Counted from the first letter of the stretch, positions 10,653 through 22,066 are shown. The stretch: DNA of 64,000 nucleotides from Hexactinellida sp. DTS-2022 (GCA_028753945.1 JAPNXP010000012.1:4424501-4488500); one strand, 5' to 3'. Made by a program: numbers and translations. Notes: a model not told the origin generated them from the letters alone.

Positions 10653-11400
10653 AGGTAATATTATTAGTAGTATTATTAGTACAGTCGAAACGGTATTTTC
10701 TAACCAATTATTTGCATTAAAATAAAGTAAAATAAAAAAATCTAAAATTACAGCTGTGCCGACAGTATGCCTACCGGTAATATTATTAATGCTATTGATA
10801 CAATCTGCTAGTAGATTTTTTTGCTAAAATTAGTCAAAATACAAGTACCAAGTTATGTTCTACTCGTATACTTGTAAGTTAGTTAAGATTATTTAGCCCC
10901 TTTAGGCATATTAATACACTGTACTATTATGTTTTATTTCGAATTTGGAAGAAATTCTTTAAAATATCTCGGGTGGGCTTTCGCTTACATCCTCCAGAAA
11001 GTTATTATACTAGATACGATGCTGAATTTTTTTCTCGTTTAGTTTATATGTCGATCTATGCAACCACGGGTGGATTAAATATTACAACACATTTTAATCG
11101 TCATGAAATTCCTTGAAATCTCAAGAAAAATATCCATAAATTACGAGAACTTTTGAAGATATTTAAATCAGCTACATCTACGTACAGTATATCTAATTTT
11201 TTTAAACTAACTTTATAAAAAAATTCTAATTCATTATTCTAGCTATTTCATTTTTGTTGTATTATTAGATACATTGGGTGAATACTGATAGATAGAACTA
11301 GAAAAATAAGCGTTTTCCTAATAGTAGATATCCAAACATACAAATTAATCATATTGTATCGTTCTATTCATGATAGATTCAAAGAAATAGCATATATTTT
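10653..11400. other. AT-rich intergenic stretch
   Basis: No convincing coding sequence, RNA gene or transposon ends seen. Confidence 0.5.
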
Positions 11401-11404
11401 GAGT

Positions 11405-11508
11405 CTCCCGCTTTTTCATTTTCGACCTCCCGCTTTTTTGGTTAAACTCCCGCCAAAATGGCAAAAACCTCCCTTTTTTTGGTTTCCAGAGGTTGGCAAC
11501 CCTGTTTA
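11405..11508. mobile_element. partial hAT-like element end
   Basis: Repeated CTCCCGCTTTTTT-type blocks end in CCAGAGGTTGGCAACCCTG, a typical hAT-type terminus. No matching left end was found, so this is a fragment. Confidence 0.4.
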
Positions 11509-11880
11509 AATGCGAATTTATTAAAGTCGGTTCCTAACACAGATAGGCTGTGAGAAGTGAGAGGAGTCAGCTGAGAGTGTAGTCTAGAGGAAACGGAGAA
11601 GGTATCAACAGAGCGTGCCTACTCATGGGATAATGGCTCTATAAGAACTGTTATGGAAAGTTAATTGAATAGAGGAGACTGTAGAGATTATATTTATAGT
11701 TAGTGTCAATAATGGAAGACAGTTTGTGTGTAAACAACGACAAGTGTGTAGAAGATAATGTATGTGTAAACAAATATTTACTGTTGTAAATAAAAATACT
11801 GAATACATACCTTATTAACAGAGATGGGAAGTTAAAAGAAATCACCTTCCATAGAGAAATCATCGACAATAGAAGAATCA
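11509..11880. other. intergenic stretch without recognised features
   Basis: Small open frames on the - strand are hydrophobic and low in complexity. Nothing supported. Confidence 0.4.
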
Positions 11881-11889
11881 TGCTCAATA

Positions 11890-14090
11890 GAGAACTCATC
11901 AGCTGTTTCCGTGAGTAACAGGATAGGATGGGGTCTGTATCTGGTTTAGATAGTCCCCAGACTCTCAGTGTCTCCAGCTGTGAGACAGAGGGATTAGGTT
12001 GGTTAGAGGCTCGCAGGATAGAGAAGTTAGATTAGTCAGATAGCCATAGACTCCTATTGTAGGATACTAGGATGGTATATGAGACCCTCACACAGAGATA
12101 AGAATCCTGTGTTATAGAGGGAGGCTTCATAGAAAAACAAATGAACTAACGACTTCATTTTGCGAACTGCTCTACCCCAGTTAGTGACGTCATTAGATGG
12201 CAGAGTAGTGTGAACTAAATTGAGCAAAACTCCAAACAATTGAGAAGTAACTCCAATTATTCAAACCCATTCTGTGCAAATACAATAATTCCATTCCTCT
12301 AAACGAGTGTCTGCTCCCATTAATAATCTGTACAGATAAGAGAGAGAGTTGTGTCTTCTGTTGTCTCATCTTGTATCTCTAGATATGTTAGATTTGACAT
12401 ATTGCTTATTGCAGGTAGCAGGGAGGCCTTATCGAATGCAATCTCTTGTAGCTTGGAGAACTGACGCAGCTGTTAGGCTAGGAAGGTGCTTAATAGGAAT
12501 GTTGTGGAGGTGTAATAATCTTAATATTGTCGCCTGACACAGAAGAACATTATTTGAATATTCATTGCAAAATAGTTTAATGGCGGATATAATATGATTG
12601 GCTGCTGGAGGAAAGAGATGATTAACAGCATCTCATCACTGAAATTACAGTTAGATAGATCAATACTAATTTTAATATCAAACCTTATTCCTGTATCTCT
12701 AATTATGTCTGTATAGGATAGGATGATAGTGGTGGAATCTTTCCGAAAGAAGTTCAATGCTAATAAACTTAACAAAACAATTTCCATTTCTTGAATAAAA
12801 GAATTGAATCGAGTCGCATTGATGCAATCAGTGTCGAATGTCGATATAAATGAGTTGGAAACTAACGAGTTTGAGAGACCGTAATAAACAATACCATTTG
12901 TTAGGAGAGACTGCCTGCTGTACATAGAGGTATATTGGGATAGAAAAGTATGGTTTCAACTTTCAAGCTGTCAATCCAAACTGGAATAGAAACTGAGTCG
13001 GTTCATACAAAATAGGACTAGTTGGAAATATATTTCCGTGAATTCATACCATACACTCATGCCATATAGAGGATCAAGTGTATACCTCAGTTGATAACTC
13101 ATCGGCATATCAATGAGCTGAATTGGTTGCGGAGGTAGGTGTCTGCACATAATGGTAAGTACGGCAGCTGATTTTCTCTGACGAGACCGCACAGGAATCT
13201 CACAACCATCCTGTAGAGGGAGAAGTTGGCTCGGGAGTGGGATATGTATCTAATGCCCAGAGACTGATTGGTCCAGCTAGCGTTGCTTGAGTAGTGGGCA
13301 GCTGCGAACTCCTGCATGGTCAGGTGGGCGAAGGTCCACACCTTTTGTTACCAGCCCAACGGAACTAATTAGACCGAGACACTGGCTAGGGTATTCTTCC
13401 TGTTCCATAATAAGAGGGACATTCTCTTCGGATACAGCTCTCGGGTAGCGACTCCGAGGAAGGTTATAAATCCGATTCTCTTTAGACGTGTCCGCACATC
13501 CGCGTGGAAAAAGGACATCTGTGGAACTTTGATCATCTCCTCCAGTCCCATTCTGGACAGTTCCCGCCTTATCATGTAGAATGTGAGCTCGTAATACGAT
13601 TTGTTTAGAGTGTTGATGCGGGTATAATCCTGTCCCTTGAACAGGACCGCGAACAGCGACGCGTTGACTGGGATAGAGACAGCTGATCCATCTCGTCGTG
13701 TCTGGCTAGTAGAGCCTTGCACTCTCTCAGTTCCGACAGATCTCGTATCTGCTTCTGGAAGTAGAGGTCCCTCATCTCGGGAGAACCCCAGGCCCCGGGG
13801 CGACTCGTGAATATTATTGTTGATCTGATGAGCGACTGGCGCGTCAAAAGCAGACACAGAAATGTGTCTTTAAACGGAACTTTTTTCGTGAACTCGTCGA
13901 GCCCGTCTATGATTAAGAGGAGTCCCTCTCCATCTGTTCTGTGCAAGTGTTTGGCTAGATCGACTCACCAGATCTATATCGGCTGATCTATATCCTTTGG
14001 GATACAGAGCATATACAATTGGTCTCACACAACAGTGTGGTTTACTTTGATAACTTTGGAGAGCGCACAGAAGAGAACTCCACCCTGATG
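11890..14090 (-). pseudogene. NACHT-LRR (NLR-like) gene, apparently decayed
   Basis: On the - strand from about 14050 downwards there are NLR pieces in order. First, a NACHT Walker B motif GLLLIIDGLDEF and the following sensor region IIFTSRPGAWG (about 13780-13920). Second, the helical NACHT-associated region ending FAHLTMQEFAAAHY (about 13290-13330). Third, leucine-rich stretches such as IDLSNCNFSDEMLLIISFL (about 12640) and MKSLVHLFFYEASLYNTGFL (about 12100). The pieces sit in different frames with stops between them and no convincing introns, so the gene looks broken several times. A Walker A P-loop was not located. NLRs are cytosolic innate sensors. A multi-exon live gene is less likely but not excluded. 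Confidence 0.6.
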
Positions 14091-14107
14091 GCCTCCTTCT
14101 TTTGGAG

Positions 14108-14327
14108 TTCGTCCAAATGACAACTCTATTCAGTGGGTTGAGCAGCTCGGTGTGTCTTTACACCAGAGCCAGGTGGTTGCAGCGGAACAACATCTCGATG
14201 AAGCCGAGTCCGGGGGAGTCGATTGTGTGGCGGACTTTCTCCTTCAGTGGCGGGAATTCGAAAACTTCCGAAATATTAATGAGGAAATGCTATACGCCCT
14301 GGACAGGGAGTACATAAGGCCACTGTA
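14108..14327 (+). pseudogene. Death-domain-like exon fragment
   Basis: About 73 codons open on the + strand, ending in TAA at 14325-14327 after an AG acceptor at 14106-14107. The translation has a Death-fold pattern: WVEQLGVSLHQSQVV, then CVADFLLQWREFENF, then EEMLYALDREYIRPL. It lies head to head with the NLR remnant on the other strand. A Death domain is a usual NLR N-terminus, so a local inversion may have split one gene. No upstream exon is seen. Confidence 0.4.
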
Positions 14328-14611
14328 AATGACAATATTGTTTCAGCTCCACAGGAAGTCTATCAGAGGATGCGGGCGGGCGGCATCTCATTATTTTATG
14401 ACGACATAGTTGATAATTATCAGAGCAAATATTCTAATTTGTGAGTGCTTATTGATAAAATATGCAATCGTTGGGTAATAATGCTGTTATAGGTTCTGAT
14501 TTTGTTACTATTGTGACGTAGTGGTATTTGACAGGTGCACTACTTGACTGAGATCTAGGTGCTGCTGGAGCTGTGTAGACAGCGAGAGAGAGCAGACCTA
14601 GGTGTTGCGAC

Positions 14612-14665
14612 AGGGTAGAGGACTGGACCGTCCTCCTGATGAGGCCTATGGAGGGCAGAAACCCT
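14612..14665 (+). ncRNA. hammerhead ribozyme-like motif (type III topology)
   Basis: Core CTGATGA (14636-14642) and GAAA (14658-14661). Stem I is GAGGAC/GTCCTC with loop TGGACC. Stem III is AGGG (14612-14615) with CCCT (14662-14665), perfect. Stem II is GCCT/GGGC with a G-A pair in place of the usual G-C next to the core. Predicted cleavage is after GTA at 14617. It is exactly as long as the motif at 5283 (54 nt), yet the loops and flanks differ, which argues against a recent copy and for a conserved fold. Confidence 0.65.
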
Positions 14666-15250
14666 AGAGTGGTGGCGACACCAATCGGACTGTTGTAACC
14701 CTGTCAATGGTGGCAGCTTGATACAGCAAGGTCCCGAAGCTTCACGACACTATGGCTATTTTAGAGTGTGTCCTACAATAAAATTGGCAACAAACAGTGG
14801 CCTTACTTGAAATGTTGGTGTAATAATGGAAATTAATGACAATAATGACAATATTGGTGCGAGAGTGAAATCTGACGCGGGCGTGGAGCTGAAACAAGAT
14901 TCCAACAACAGTGGCTTAATTAGCCGTTTTGCTGAGATGCCCTACCGCATCTATTATAGGACAGATTATTTAACTAAGTTTGTCATTAAAATAATCTACT
15001 TTAGTTTGAATGTATTTTTGGAATGTTTACAACCATTGGGTTTGTCCCTCCAGTGCATTTGTCCGCCCCCCAAGGGGGCTGTGCTGCCACCGCACCGCCC
15101 CTGTATGTTGCACACTCTGAACCCGTTCTCCATTCGATAGCGAAGCATCCATGCTTCTGATTAAACCCAGCAAAGCGAATTGTACTGAGAGAGGCGGCAA
15201 TTCCGACAGGAGGACTCGCCACACTCAAGTAGTTAGTCAGCTAATAAGAA
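14666..15250. other. non-coding stretch with possible mobile-element debris
   Basis: GC-rich piece at 15052-15106 begins CAGTGCATTTG and ends CACCGCCCCTG, perhaps hAT debris. The open frames here are not protein-like. Confidence 0.3.
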
Positions 15251-15257
15251 TGTTATA

Positions 15258-15410
15258 CAGTAGAATCTGTCTAATCCGACACCGTTGGGAAAGGGGAAAT
15301 TGTCGGATTATACAAGCTCTAGTGCATAGCCGACGTTCATTGGGATAAGTAAAAGTGTCGGTTCTGCTGAATTCCGGATAATATATGGTCGGATTATGCC
15401 GGTTCTATTG
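15258..15410. mobile_element. pogo-like MITE (CAGTAGAATCTG family)
   Basis: 153 bp between TA dinucleotides, ends CAGTAGAATCTGTCTAATCC and GGATTATGCCGGTTCTATTG. Internal units of TCGGATTA type. Confidence 0.7.
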
Positions 15411-15548
15411 TAGTTGGACTAGTATAAGTAAGTAAAAAAAGTCAGGAAGTCAAAAAGATAAGAAAATTAGAAACTTAAAAGAATTATGTATAAATGGTAC
15501 AAACCATTCAATCGATAATTAAATTATCTTTCTTGAGCACAATATTAG

Positions 15549-16370
15549 TCACCACCGTCTCGATTTATCATTGGAAGCAACCCATACAGTGCCCTGATAG
15601 TCAATAGCAATAGCACGAGGCATTGAATGATTCTGAGATACGGTAACGCTGTTCAACAGTATTCCTTCTTTTGAGAATACTTTAAAGGACTGAGCTAGTG
15701 AGTACTGTAGCACCAAGTAATTTCCGTCCTTGTCGATTTCAAATCCTATTGGGTTAATAGTATTCGTGCACAAAGTATTGACACACATAAAGTCCTCACA
15801 AATGTAGTGAAGTTCTCCAAGGTGAGTTTGGTTTAGAATGTAGAGTTCTTGATCGATAATCTTAATGTTGTGAGGTCTGCTAATTATTTTAGATTTAAAC
15901 ATTGTTTTAAAATGGTAGTCCCTTGTGTAGATTTGTATTCTGTCATTGAGCATATCGCATATGTAAATATCTCCGTTTGTTCTGTCAACGTCAATGTCAT
16001 ACGGATGGATGAATTCTCCAGGACCTACGCTACCTCGTTTCCCAAACTCGCAGATAAAAGTTCCATTTTTATTGAAAACCATTATATAGTGTTCAGGGTT
16101 CTGAGTTATAAACACTCTGTCTTCGAATATACAAATACCGCAGGGGGCGCACATAGCAACGCCATTGAGAAATGTGGAAATAAATATTCCTTTTTGATTG
16201 AATATTTGTACTCTATTTTTCTTGGAATCAGTTATATATAAGTTAGAAGAAATAGAATCTATTGCTATACCGCTAGGAATATGCAGCTTGCCCTCTCCAC
16301 AGACGGCCGCACTACTCGAGTAAGGGCCAGCTTCTGACCACGGCGTAGAGGGAAACAGCTTAAGAGCCAT
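15549..16370 (-). CDS. NHL-repeat protein, short form
   Basis: 273 residues, single exon, almost entirely NHL blades: IPSGIAIDSISSNLYITD, then KKNRVQIFNQKGIF, then IHPYDIDVDRTNGDIYICD with NDRIQIYTRDY. The N-terminus is only about 20 residues before the first blade. The coiled coil of the 8710 and 36741 relatives is missing, so either an upstream exon exists or this is a propeller-only form. The C-terminus stops inside a blade (VWVASNDKSRRW), slightly short of its relatives. Probably a binding protein of unknown role. Confidence 0.7.
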   Translation of the reverse strand: MALKLFPSTPWSEAGPYSSSAAVCGEGKLHIPSGIAIDSISSNLYITDSKKNRVQIFNQKGIFISTFLNGVAMCAPCGICIFEDRVFITQNPEHYIMVFNKNGTFICEFGKRGSVGPGEFIHPYDIDVDRTNGDIYICDMLNDRIQIYTRDYHFKTMFKSKIISRPHNIKIIDQELYILNQTHLGELHYICEDFMCVNTLCTNTINPIGFEIDKDGNYLVLQYSLAQSFKVFSKEGILLNSVTVSQNHSMPRAIAIDYQGTVWVASNDKSRRW

Positions 16371-16419
16371 TTCTAGCTAGTTAGAGCAGAAGTGATCAGA
16401 TATTTGCTATACTAAAGGG

Positions 16420-16697
16420 CAGTGTTTCTCAAACTGGGGGTCTTGGAACAATCTCTAGGGGGTCGTGAGATATAATTAAAATTCCAGAAAGTACACTCAA
16501 CACTGTAATGTAACCTGAAATTTAATACCAAGGTAAAATCCAAGTTTATTCTTCGTTCTTTATAGCCAAAAAGTGTAAAGAATAAACTCTATTAGTTCTA
16601 TTCCATAAAAATATATTTCGTAAGCAAATTTAGGGGTCGCGAATTAATTGGAAAAATTGTTAGGCGGTCGCAGGGGAGATAAGTTTGAGAACCGCTG
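16420..16697. mobile_element. hAT-like MITE (CAGTGTTTCTCAAACT type)
   Basis: Ends CAGTGTTTCTCAAACTGGGG and AGTTTGAGAACCGCTG with internal GGGGTCGCG-like motifs, the signature of a widespread hAT non-autonomous group. The 8-bp flanks (CTAAAGGG and ATATAGGG) are similar but not identical, suggesting age. Confidence 0.75.
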
Positions 16698-16914
16698 ATA
16701 TAGGGGACCTTACATAATGCAAAGTTCCCGGAATTAGACACCCTCTTCTTTATGTCACCATTTTGTGAAACAAAGTCTAATGTAATTCAAAGTTCAACAA
16801 ATAATGAGAAAGAATGGCTAGCTACTATACTTGTTAGGAATAGAATATGAAAAGTATAAACAAAATTGTAAAGGGAGATATGAAAAAATGGAATGTTAAA
16901 CAATCAATATCTGT

Positions 16915-17640
16915 TAGAAATCAAAATAATTGGATGCAATGTTCTGGGTTCTTAGATGTAACTATAATTCTCCCTTCGCCATTGATTGTTATTCCACTTG
17001 GGTTTATGAACTCTCCTCTCTTCTCTCCTTCATTACCGAATCTGTGGATCAACCCTCCTCCAAAAGAGAAGATAGAAACACAATGCCTACCAATGTCAGT
17101 AATGAGAATATTCAAGGATTTATCAAGAATGAAAGAAAAAGGTATAACAACTGGATTACCTTCACCCCAAGGAATGATCTCACGAAAAATTGATGAGAAT
17201 AAGTATGTGGATAGGGATTACGAACAGACAATACTACAATCTCATTAGGAGTTAGTTTGACATCTTTAGATCCATAAATATCATTGATAAAAGAGTTGAA
17301 TTTAGATCTAAATTCAAACATTGGATTCTATCATTTTCAAACTCAGCCATATATATTCTGTCTCTGTCAGAGGAAATATCAAGTCCTTTTGGTTTGTCAA
17401 ACTCCAATTAATTATTCCTTTCTCTGAGTTAAGGTATTTCCCTTCTGTAGAATATACATTCAGAATGAGAGCTATACTGTGTGACTGTGACATATGCCTT
17501 GTTCTGTTTGATACAAATACCAAGTGGTAAGTTCATCTTTTCACTGAATTGGAATACAAATTCATATGATTTGTTATAAACTTTTACACGATTATTACCT
17601 ACATCACAAATGTAATATAATTATTCACAAGATTAATAGC
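16915..17640 (-). pseudogene. decayed NHL-repeat gene
   Basis: NHL-like pieces lie in at least three frames on the - strand: VGNNRVKVYNKSYEFVFQF near 17550-17610, then MAEFENDRIQCLNLDLNS near 17300-17350, then ILITDIGRHCVSIFSFGGG with RFGNEGEKRGEFINPSG near 16980-17115. The order is that of one propeller, broken by several frameshifts and stops. It lies tandem to, and just upstream of, the intact NHL gene at 15549-16370, so it is likely a dead tandem duplicate. Confidence 0.7.
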
Positions 17641-17754
17641 TATACAATTTGGAAAACAGAACACACCAGGTGAAGAAGACTGTATATTCTTGTGTTTACC
17701 AAATTTAATTTCTTGTATAAATTCCATAAAATTGAATTTCTTGTATAGTGTATA

Positions 17755-18014
17755 CCGTATTTCCCCGAAAAAGCGCCCCGGTGCTTATTGTTTTTGTGGG
17801 CCAAAATTATTCTGAAATTTTTGTGAAAAATCCAGAATATAATATTTAGATGGGTTCTAATGGTTTCCACCAACAGTATACCTACTGAAGTTGCCAAATC
17901 AATGGAATTACATTACAGTGATCTATTAATGTGTTTAAATTTTTATCATACCAATGCCATTTTTAATGACCCGGCGCTTATTCAAGCCCCCAGCGCACAT
18001 TTGGGGAAATACGG
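17755..18014. mobile_element. 260-bp CCGTATTT-end MITE inside the minisatellite edge
   Basis: Ends CCGTATTTCCCCGAAAAAGC and TTTGGGGAAATACGG, flanked by TA. Sequence of the AATTTCTTGTA type lies on both sides, so it inserted into the array border. Family mate of 6662-6921. Confidence 0.75.
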
Positions 18015-18029
18015 TATTAGTAATTTCAT

Positions 18030-20518
18030 GAAATTGAAATTCTGGTGTATGAATTTGATGAATTGAAATTCTCGTGTAAATTAATTTGATGAAATTGAAG
18101 TTTTTTTATTATATTAAAAGTATGAATTTCTTGTAAATGAATTTCATGAAATTGAATTTCTTCTTCTTGAAATAGAATTTCCTATTCTTGATATTGAATT
18201 TCTTCTTCTTGATATTGAATTTCTTGTTCTTGAAATTGAATTTCTTGTTCTTGATATTGAATTTCTTGTTCTTGATATTGAATTTCTTGAAATGGAAATT
18301 GAATTTCCGGTTCTTGAAAGTGAATTTCTTATTCTTGATATTGAATTTCTTGTTCTTGAAATTGAATTTCTTGTTCTTGAATTGGATTTCTTATTCTTGA
18401 ATTGGATTTCATGTTCTTGAAATAGAAATTCTTATTATGGAATTGAATTTCTTGTTCTTGATATTGAATTTCTTGTTCTTGGAATTGAATTTCTTCTATA
18501 TGAATTTCATGAAATTGAATTTCTTGTGAAATGAATTTCATGAAATTGAATTTCTTGTTCTTGATATTGAATTTCTTGTGAAATGAATTTCATGAAATTG
18601 GATTTCTTGTTCTTGAATTGGATTTCTTACTATTGAAATTGGATTTCTTGTTCTTGAATTGGATTTCTTACTCTTGAAATTGGATTTCTTGTTCTTGAAT
18701 TGGATTTCTTACTCTTGAATTTTGGATTTCTTGTTCTTGAATTGGTTTTCTTACTATTGAAATTGGATTTCTTGTTCTTGAAATTGGATTTCTTGTTCTT
18801 GAAATTGGATTTCTTGTTCTTGAAATTGGGTTTCTTGTTCTTGAAATTGGATTTCTTATTCTTGAAATTGGATTTCTTACTCTTGAAATTGGATTTCTTG
18901 TTCTTGAAATTGGATTTCTTACTATTGAAATTGGATTTCTTATTCTTGAAATTGGATTTCTTACTATTGAAATTGGATTTCTTGTTCTTGAATTGGATTT
19001 CTTACTCTTGAAATTGGATTTCTTGTTCTTGAAATTGGATTTCTTGTTCTTGAAATTGGATTTCTTGTTCTTGAAATTGGGTTTCTTATTCTTGAAATTG
19101 GATTTCTTACTCTTGAAATTGGATTTCTTATTCTTGAAATTGGATTTCTTACTCTTGAAATTGGATTTCTTGTTCTTGAAATTGGATTTCTTACTATTGA
19201 AATTGGATTTCTTATTCTTGAAATTGGATTTCTTACTATTGAAATTGGATTTCTTGTTCTTGAATTGGATTTCTTATTCTTGAATTGGATTTCATGTTCT
19301 TGAATTGGATTTCTTGTTCTTGAATTTTGGATTTCTTGTTCTTGAATTGGATTTCTTGTTCTTGAATTTTGGATTTCTTGTTCTTGAATTGGATTTCTTA
19401 CTATTGAAATTGGATTTCTTGTTCTTGAATTGGATTTCTTGTTCTTGAAATTGGATTTCTTGTTCTTGAAATTGGGTTTCTTGTTCTTGAAATTGGATTT
19501 CTTGTTCTTGAAATTGGATTTCTTGTTCTTGAAATTGGGTTTCTTGTTCTTGAATTGGATTTCTTACTCTTGAAATTGGATTTCTTGTTCTTGAAATTGA
19601 AATTCTTATTATGGAATTGAATTTCTTGTTCTTTAATTGAATTTCCTGTTCTTGAATTGGATTTCTTACTATTGAAATTGGATTTCTTGTTCTTGAATTG
19701 GATTTCTTACTCTTGAAATTGGATTTCTTGTTCTTGAATTGGATTTCTTACTCTTGAAATTGGATTTCTTGTTCTTGAAATTGGATTTCTTGTTCTTGAA
19801 ATTGGATTTCTTGTTCTTGAAATTGGGTTTCTTATTCTTGAAATTGGATTTCTTACTATTGAAATTGGATTTCTTGTTCTTGAATTGGATTTCTTACTCT
19901 TGAATTGGATTTCTTGTCCTTGAATTGGATTTCTTACTCTTGAAATTGAAATTCTTATTATGGAATTGAATTTCTTGTTCTTGAAATTGGATTTCTTGTT
20001 CTTGAAATTGGATTTCTTGTTCTTGAATTGGATTTCTTACTCTTGAAATTGGATTTCTTACTCTTGAAATTGGATTTCTTGTTCTTGAATTGGATTTCTT
20101 GTTCTTGAAATTGGATTTCTTACTCTTGAAATTGGATTTCTTGTTCTTGAAATTGGATTTCTTGTTCTTGAATTGGATTTTTACTCTTGAAATTGGATTT
20201 CTTGTTCTTGAAATTGAAATTCTTATTATGGAATTGAATTTCTTGTTCTTGAAATGGATTTCTTGTTCTTGAAATTGGATTTCTTGTTCTTTAATTGAAT
20301 TTCCTGTTCTTGAAATTGAATTTCTTGTGAAATGAATTTCATTAAATTGAATTTTTTGTAGATAAATTTCATGAAATTGAATTTCCTGTTCTTGAAATTG
20401 AATTTCTTGTAAATGAATTTCATGAAATTGAATTTCTTGTAAATGAATTTCTTGTAATTGAGTTTCTTGTATAATGAATTTCATGAAATTGAATTTCTTG
20501 TATAATGAATTCCATGTG
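18030..20518. repeat. about 2.4-kb minisatellite of 20-21 bp units
   Basis: More than 100 tandem units of the type GATTTCTTGTTCTTGAAATTG (21 bp), with variants of 20 bp and TTACTC or TTATTC in place of TTGTTC. The edges change to units with GAATTTCATGAAATTGAATT, which are themselves palindromic. Higher-order alternation of variant units is visible around 18700-19300 and 19600-20200. The open frames translate to repeating FLFLKLD and are an artefact of the unit length. Confidence 0.9.
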
Positions 20519-20525
20519 CTCCTAA

Positions 20526-20724
20526 CTTTTCTTGACAACACACGACAGAGAAGGCTGGGTCGAATGCTTATACGCATCGTGCTCCTTGAAGCGTTCCTTC
20601 TTAGAGTTTTCACTACATATTCGCCATTCCTTCCACGCCATTGGCAGCCCGCGTTCTGAACATATTATACAACGGTATTCCTGTATTGCTGATTTCCAAC
20701 TACAGACTGTACTTGAAGCTACCT
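20526..20724 (-). other. possible small exon of unknown product
   Basis: On the - strand, after an AG acceptor next to 20724 (TTCTCTAG), 66 codons stay open to a TAG. The translation holds CIICSERGLPMAWKEWRIC and a lysine-rich tail and is not low in complexity. No start codon, partner exon or homology is recognised. It borders the minisatellite. Could be chance. Confidence 0.25.
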
Positions 20725-20983
20725 AGAGAATTCTTTTTCCCATAGTTTTACTGAAGGGATTTGATAATTGAACTAACGCTATAGTTTAGAAAGAAAATGA
20801 ACATTAATTCTCGAAGAAAACATCTCGAATTTTATGCTATTCTTGAATCAGGGAGGATTTTAAATGGGAAAAACATGCAAATTATACGCTCAAACCGTGT
20901 TAATCTTATTACAAATAAAAATTGATAGGTATATTTATTAATGAATGCTCATCTCAACCTAGGCAGTTCCTTAATACTTTAGT

Positions 20984-22066
20984 ATGTTCGCTATTGATGA
21001 TAATGGTTGTCCACTCAAACATAGCCCTGGATTATCCTATCCGTTGCACATATTCTCACTGGAAGCCAATATAGATTCGGTGAAGAGGTATATATCTTTG
21101 GGAGTGGCTATTAACTGTAGAGACAAACAAGGGAAAACCCCTCTCCATGAGGCGTGCTGTAGTAATAGAGTAGTTGTTTCAGGTGAGAGGAAAAAGGAAT
21201 TAGTTGTTTTATTGATAGATAGCGGAGCCGACAAGCTGGCCATAGACAACCTCGGCGAAACAGCGCTACACTGCGTAGCAAGGCACAATCATAACAGAGA
21301 TATAGCGTCCTACCTAGCTATTGAGGTGAGCAGCGCTGTTCCACTATAGTCAGTTTCTATGAATATTTAGTTGCAGTCAACTCTCGTCATGTAGTGTTTG
21401 GAAACGGAAGTTTGCTGTATTTGAAAATACAGTGGATGCCGGTTATAAGCACATCGTCGGGAACAACTGCACTTAACTTAATGTGCTTATAACCGACATA
21501 AATTATATAGGGTATATGGCAACCGTTTTCCAACACAGTGTTCTTATAACCGGTGTGCTTATATCCGACATCTACTGTACTAGTAATAAACGGCACCACA
21601 CATTGTGGAATACTAACACGTCGGTTTATATATACACTTTATGTATCCATAGTGCAAGGTTCCGCTGACTTGTCTGAACAGATACGGACAGACTGCGCTA
21701 GACGTCGCTAAGGAGAGCTGTTCGAGTAGCCACAAACAGTACTTATCGGAACCTATAACGGCTAAGCATCCCCAGTTCTCCGCCTGGCCCGAGGTGCTGC
21801 AGTTCCTGCTGCTGGAGCAGAACCGCTCTCACATGTCCCTGAGAGACCTGGCCAGGGACGAGATCCGGTTTCGCGTCAGTCCCTATTCAGACGGTAAGAT
21901 AGACCGGCTGCCCCTGCCCACCCACCTCAAGTGCTACGTGGGAGGCACCTCCTATATTGAATGGGCCAAGCAGAGAGAAACCGATTCTATGGTAATGGAA
22001 ACCGACTTTATGGAGCATGTTAGAGAGCCAGCCAAGCCAGTAGTTACGAAGTGCGTTATACTGTGA
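20984..22066 (+). CDS. ankyrin-repeat and SOCS-box (ASB-like) protein
   Basis: Two exons. Exon 1 is 20984-21325 (donor GAG/GTGAGC, phase 0) and exon 2 is 21659-22066 (acceptor GCAAG), together 249 residues. Exon 1 codes ankyrin repeats (GKTPLHEACCSNR, then LGETALHCVARHN). Exon 2 completes one with LNRYGQTALDVAKE and ends with a SOCS-box-like segment SLRDLARDEIRFRV then LPLPTHLKCYV. ASB proteins are substrate receptors of Cullin-5 E3 ubiquitin ligases, the SOCS box binding Elongin B/C. The substrate is unknown. The 333-bp intron carries a pogo-like MITE at 21430-21577. The splice acceptor is chosen by reading frame and ankyrin consensus, not by experiment. Confidence 0.75.
21430..21577. mobile_element. 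intact pogo-like MITE in the ASB-like intron
   Basis: 148 bp, ends CAGTGGATGCCGGTTATAAG and CTTATATCCGACATCTACTG, flanked by TA. Best-preserved member of the CAGTAGATG(C/T)CGG family in this window. Confidence 0.8.

Noticed and set aside
13953-13970. A 14-nt intron in the NACHT remnant
   Set aside because: Below any known spliceosomal length; the gene shows other breaks, so a frameshift is more likely.
18700-19283. Long open frames translating to repeating FLFLKLD/FLLLKLD, like a membrane-helix protein
   Set aside because: They are the translation of a 21-bp minisatellite unit; frames open on both strands and end wherever a 20-bp unit shifts the phase.
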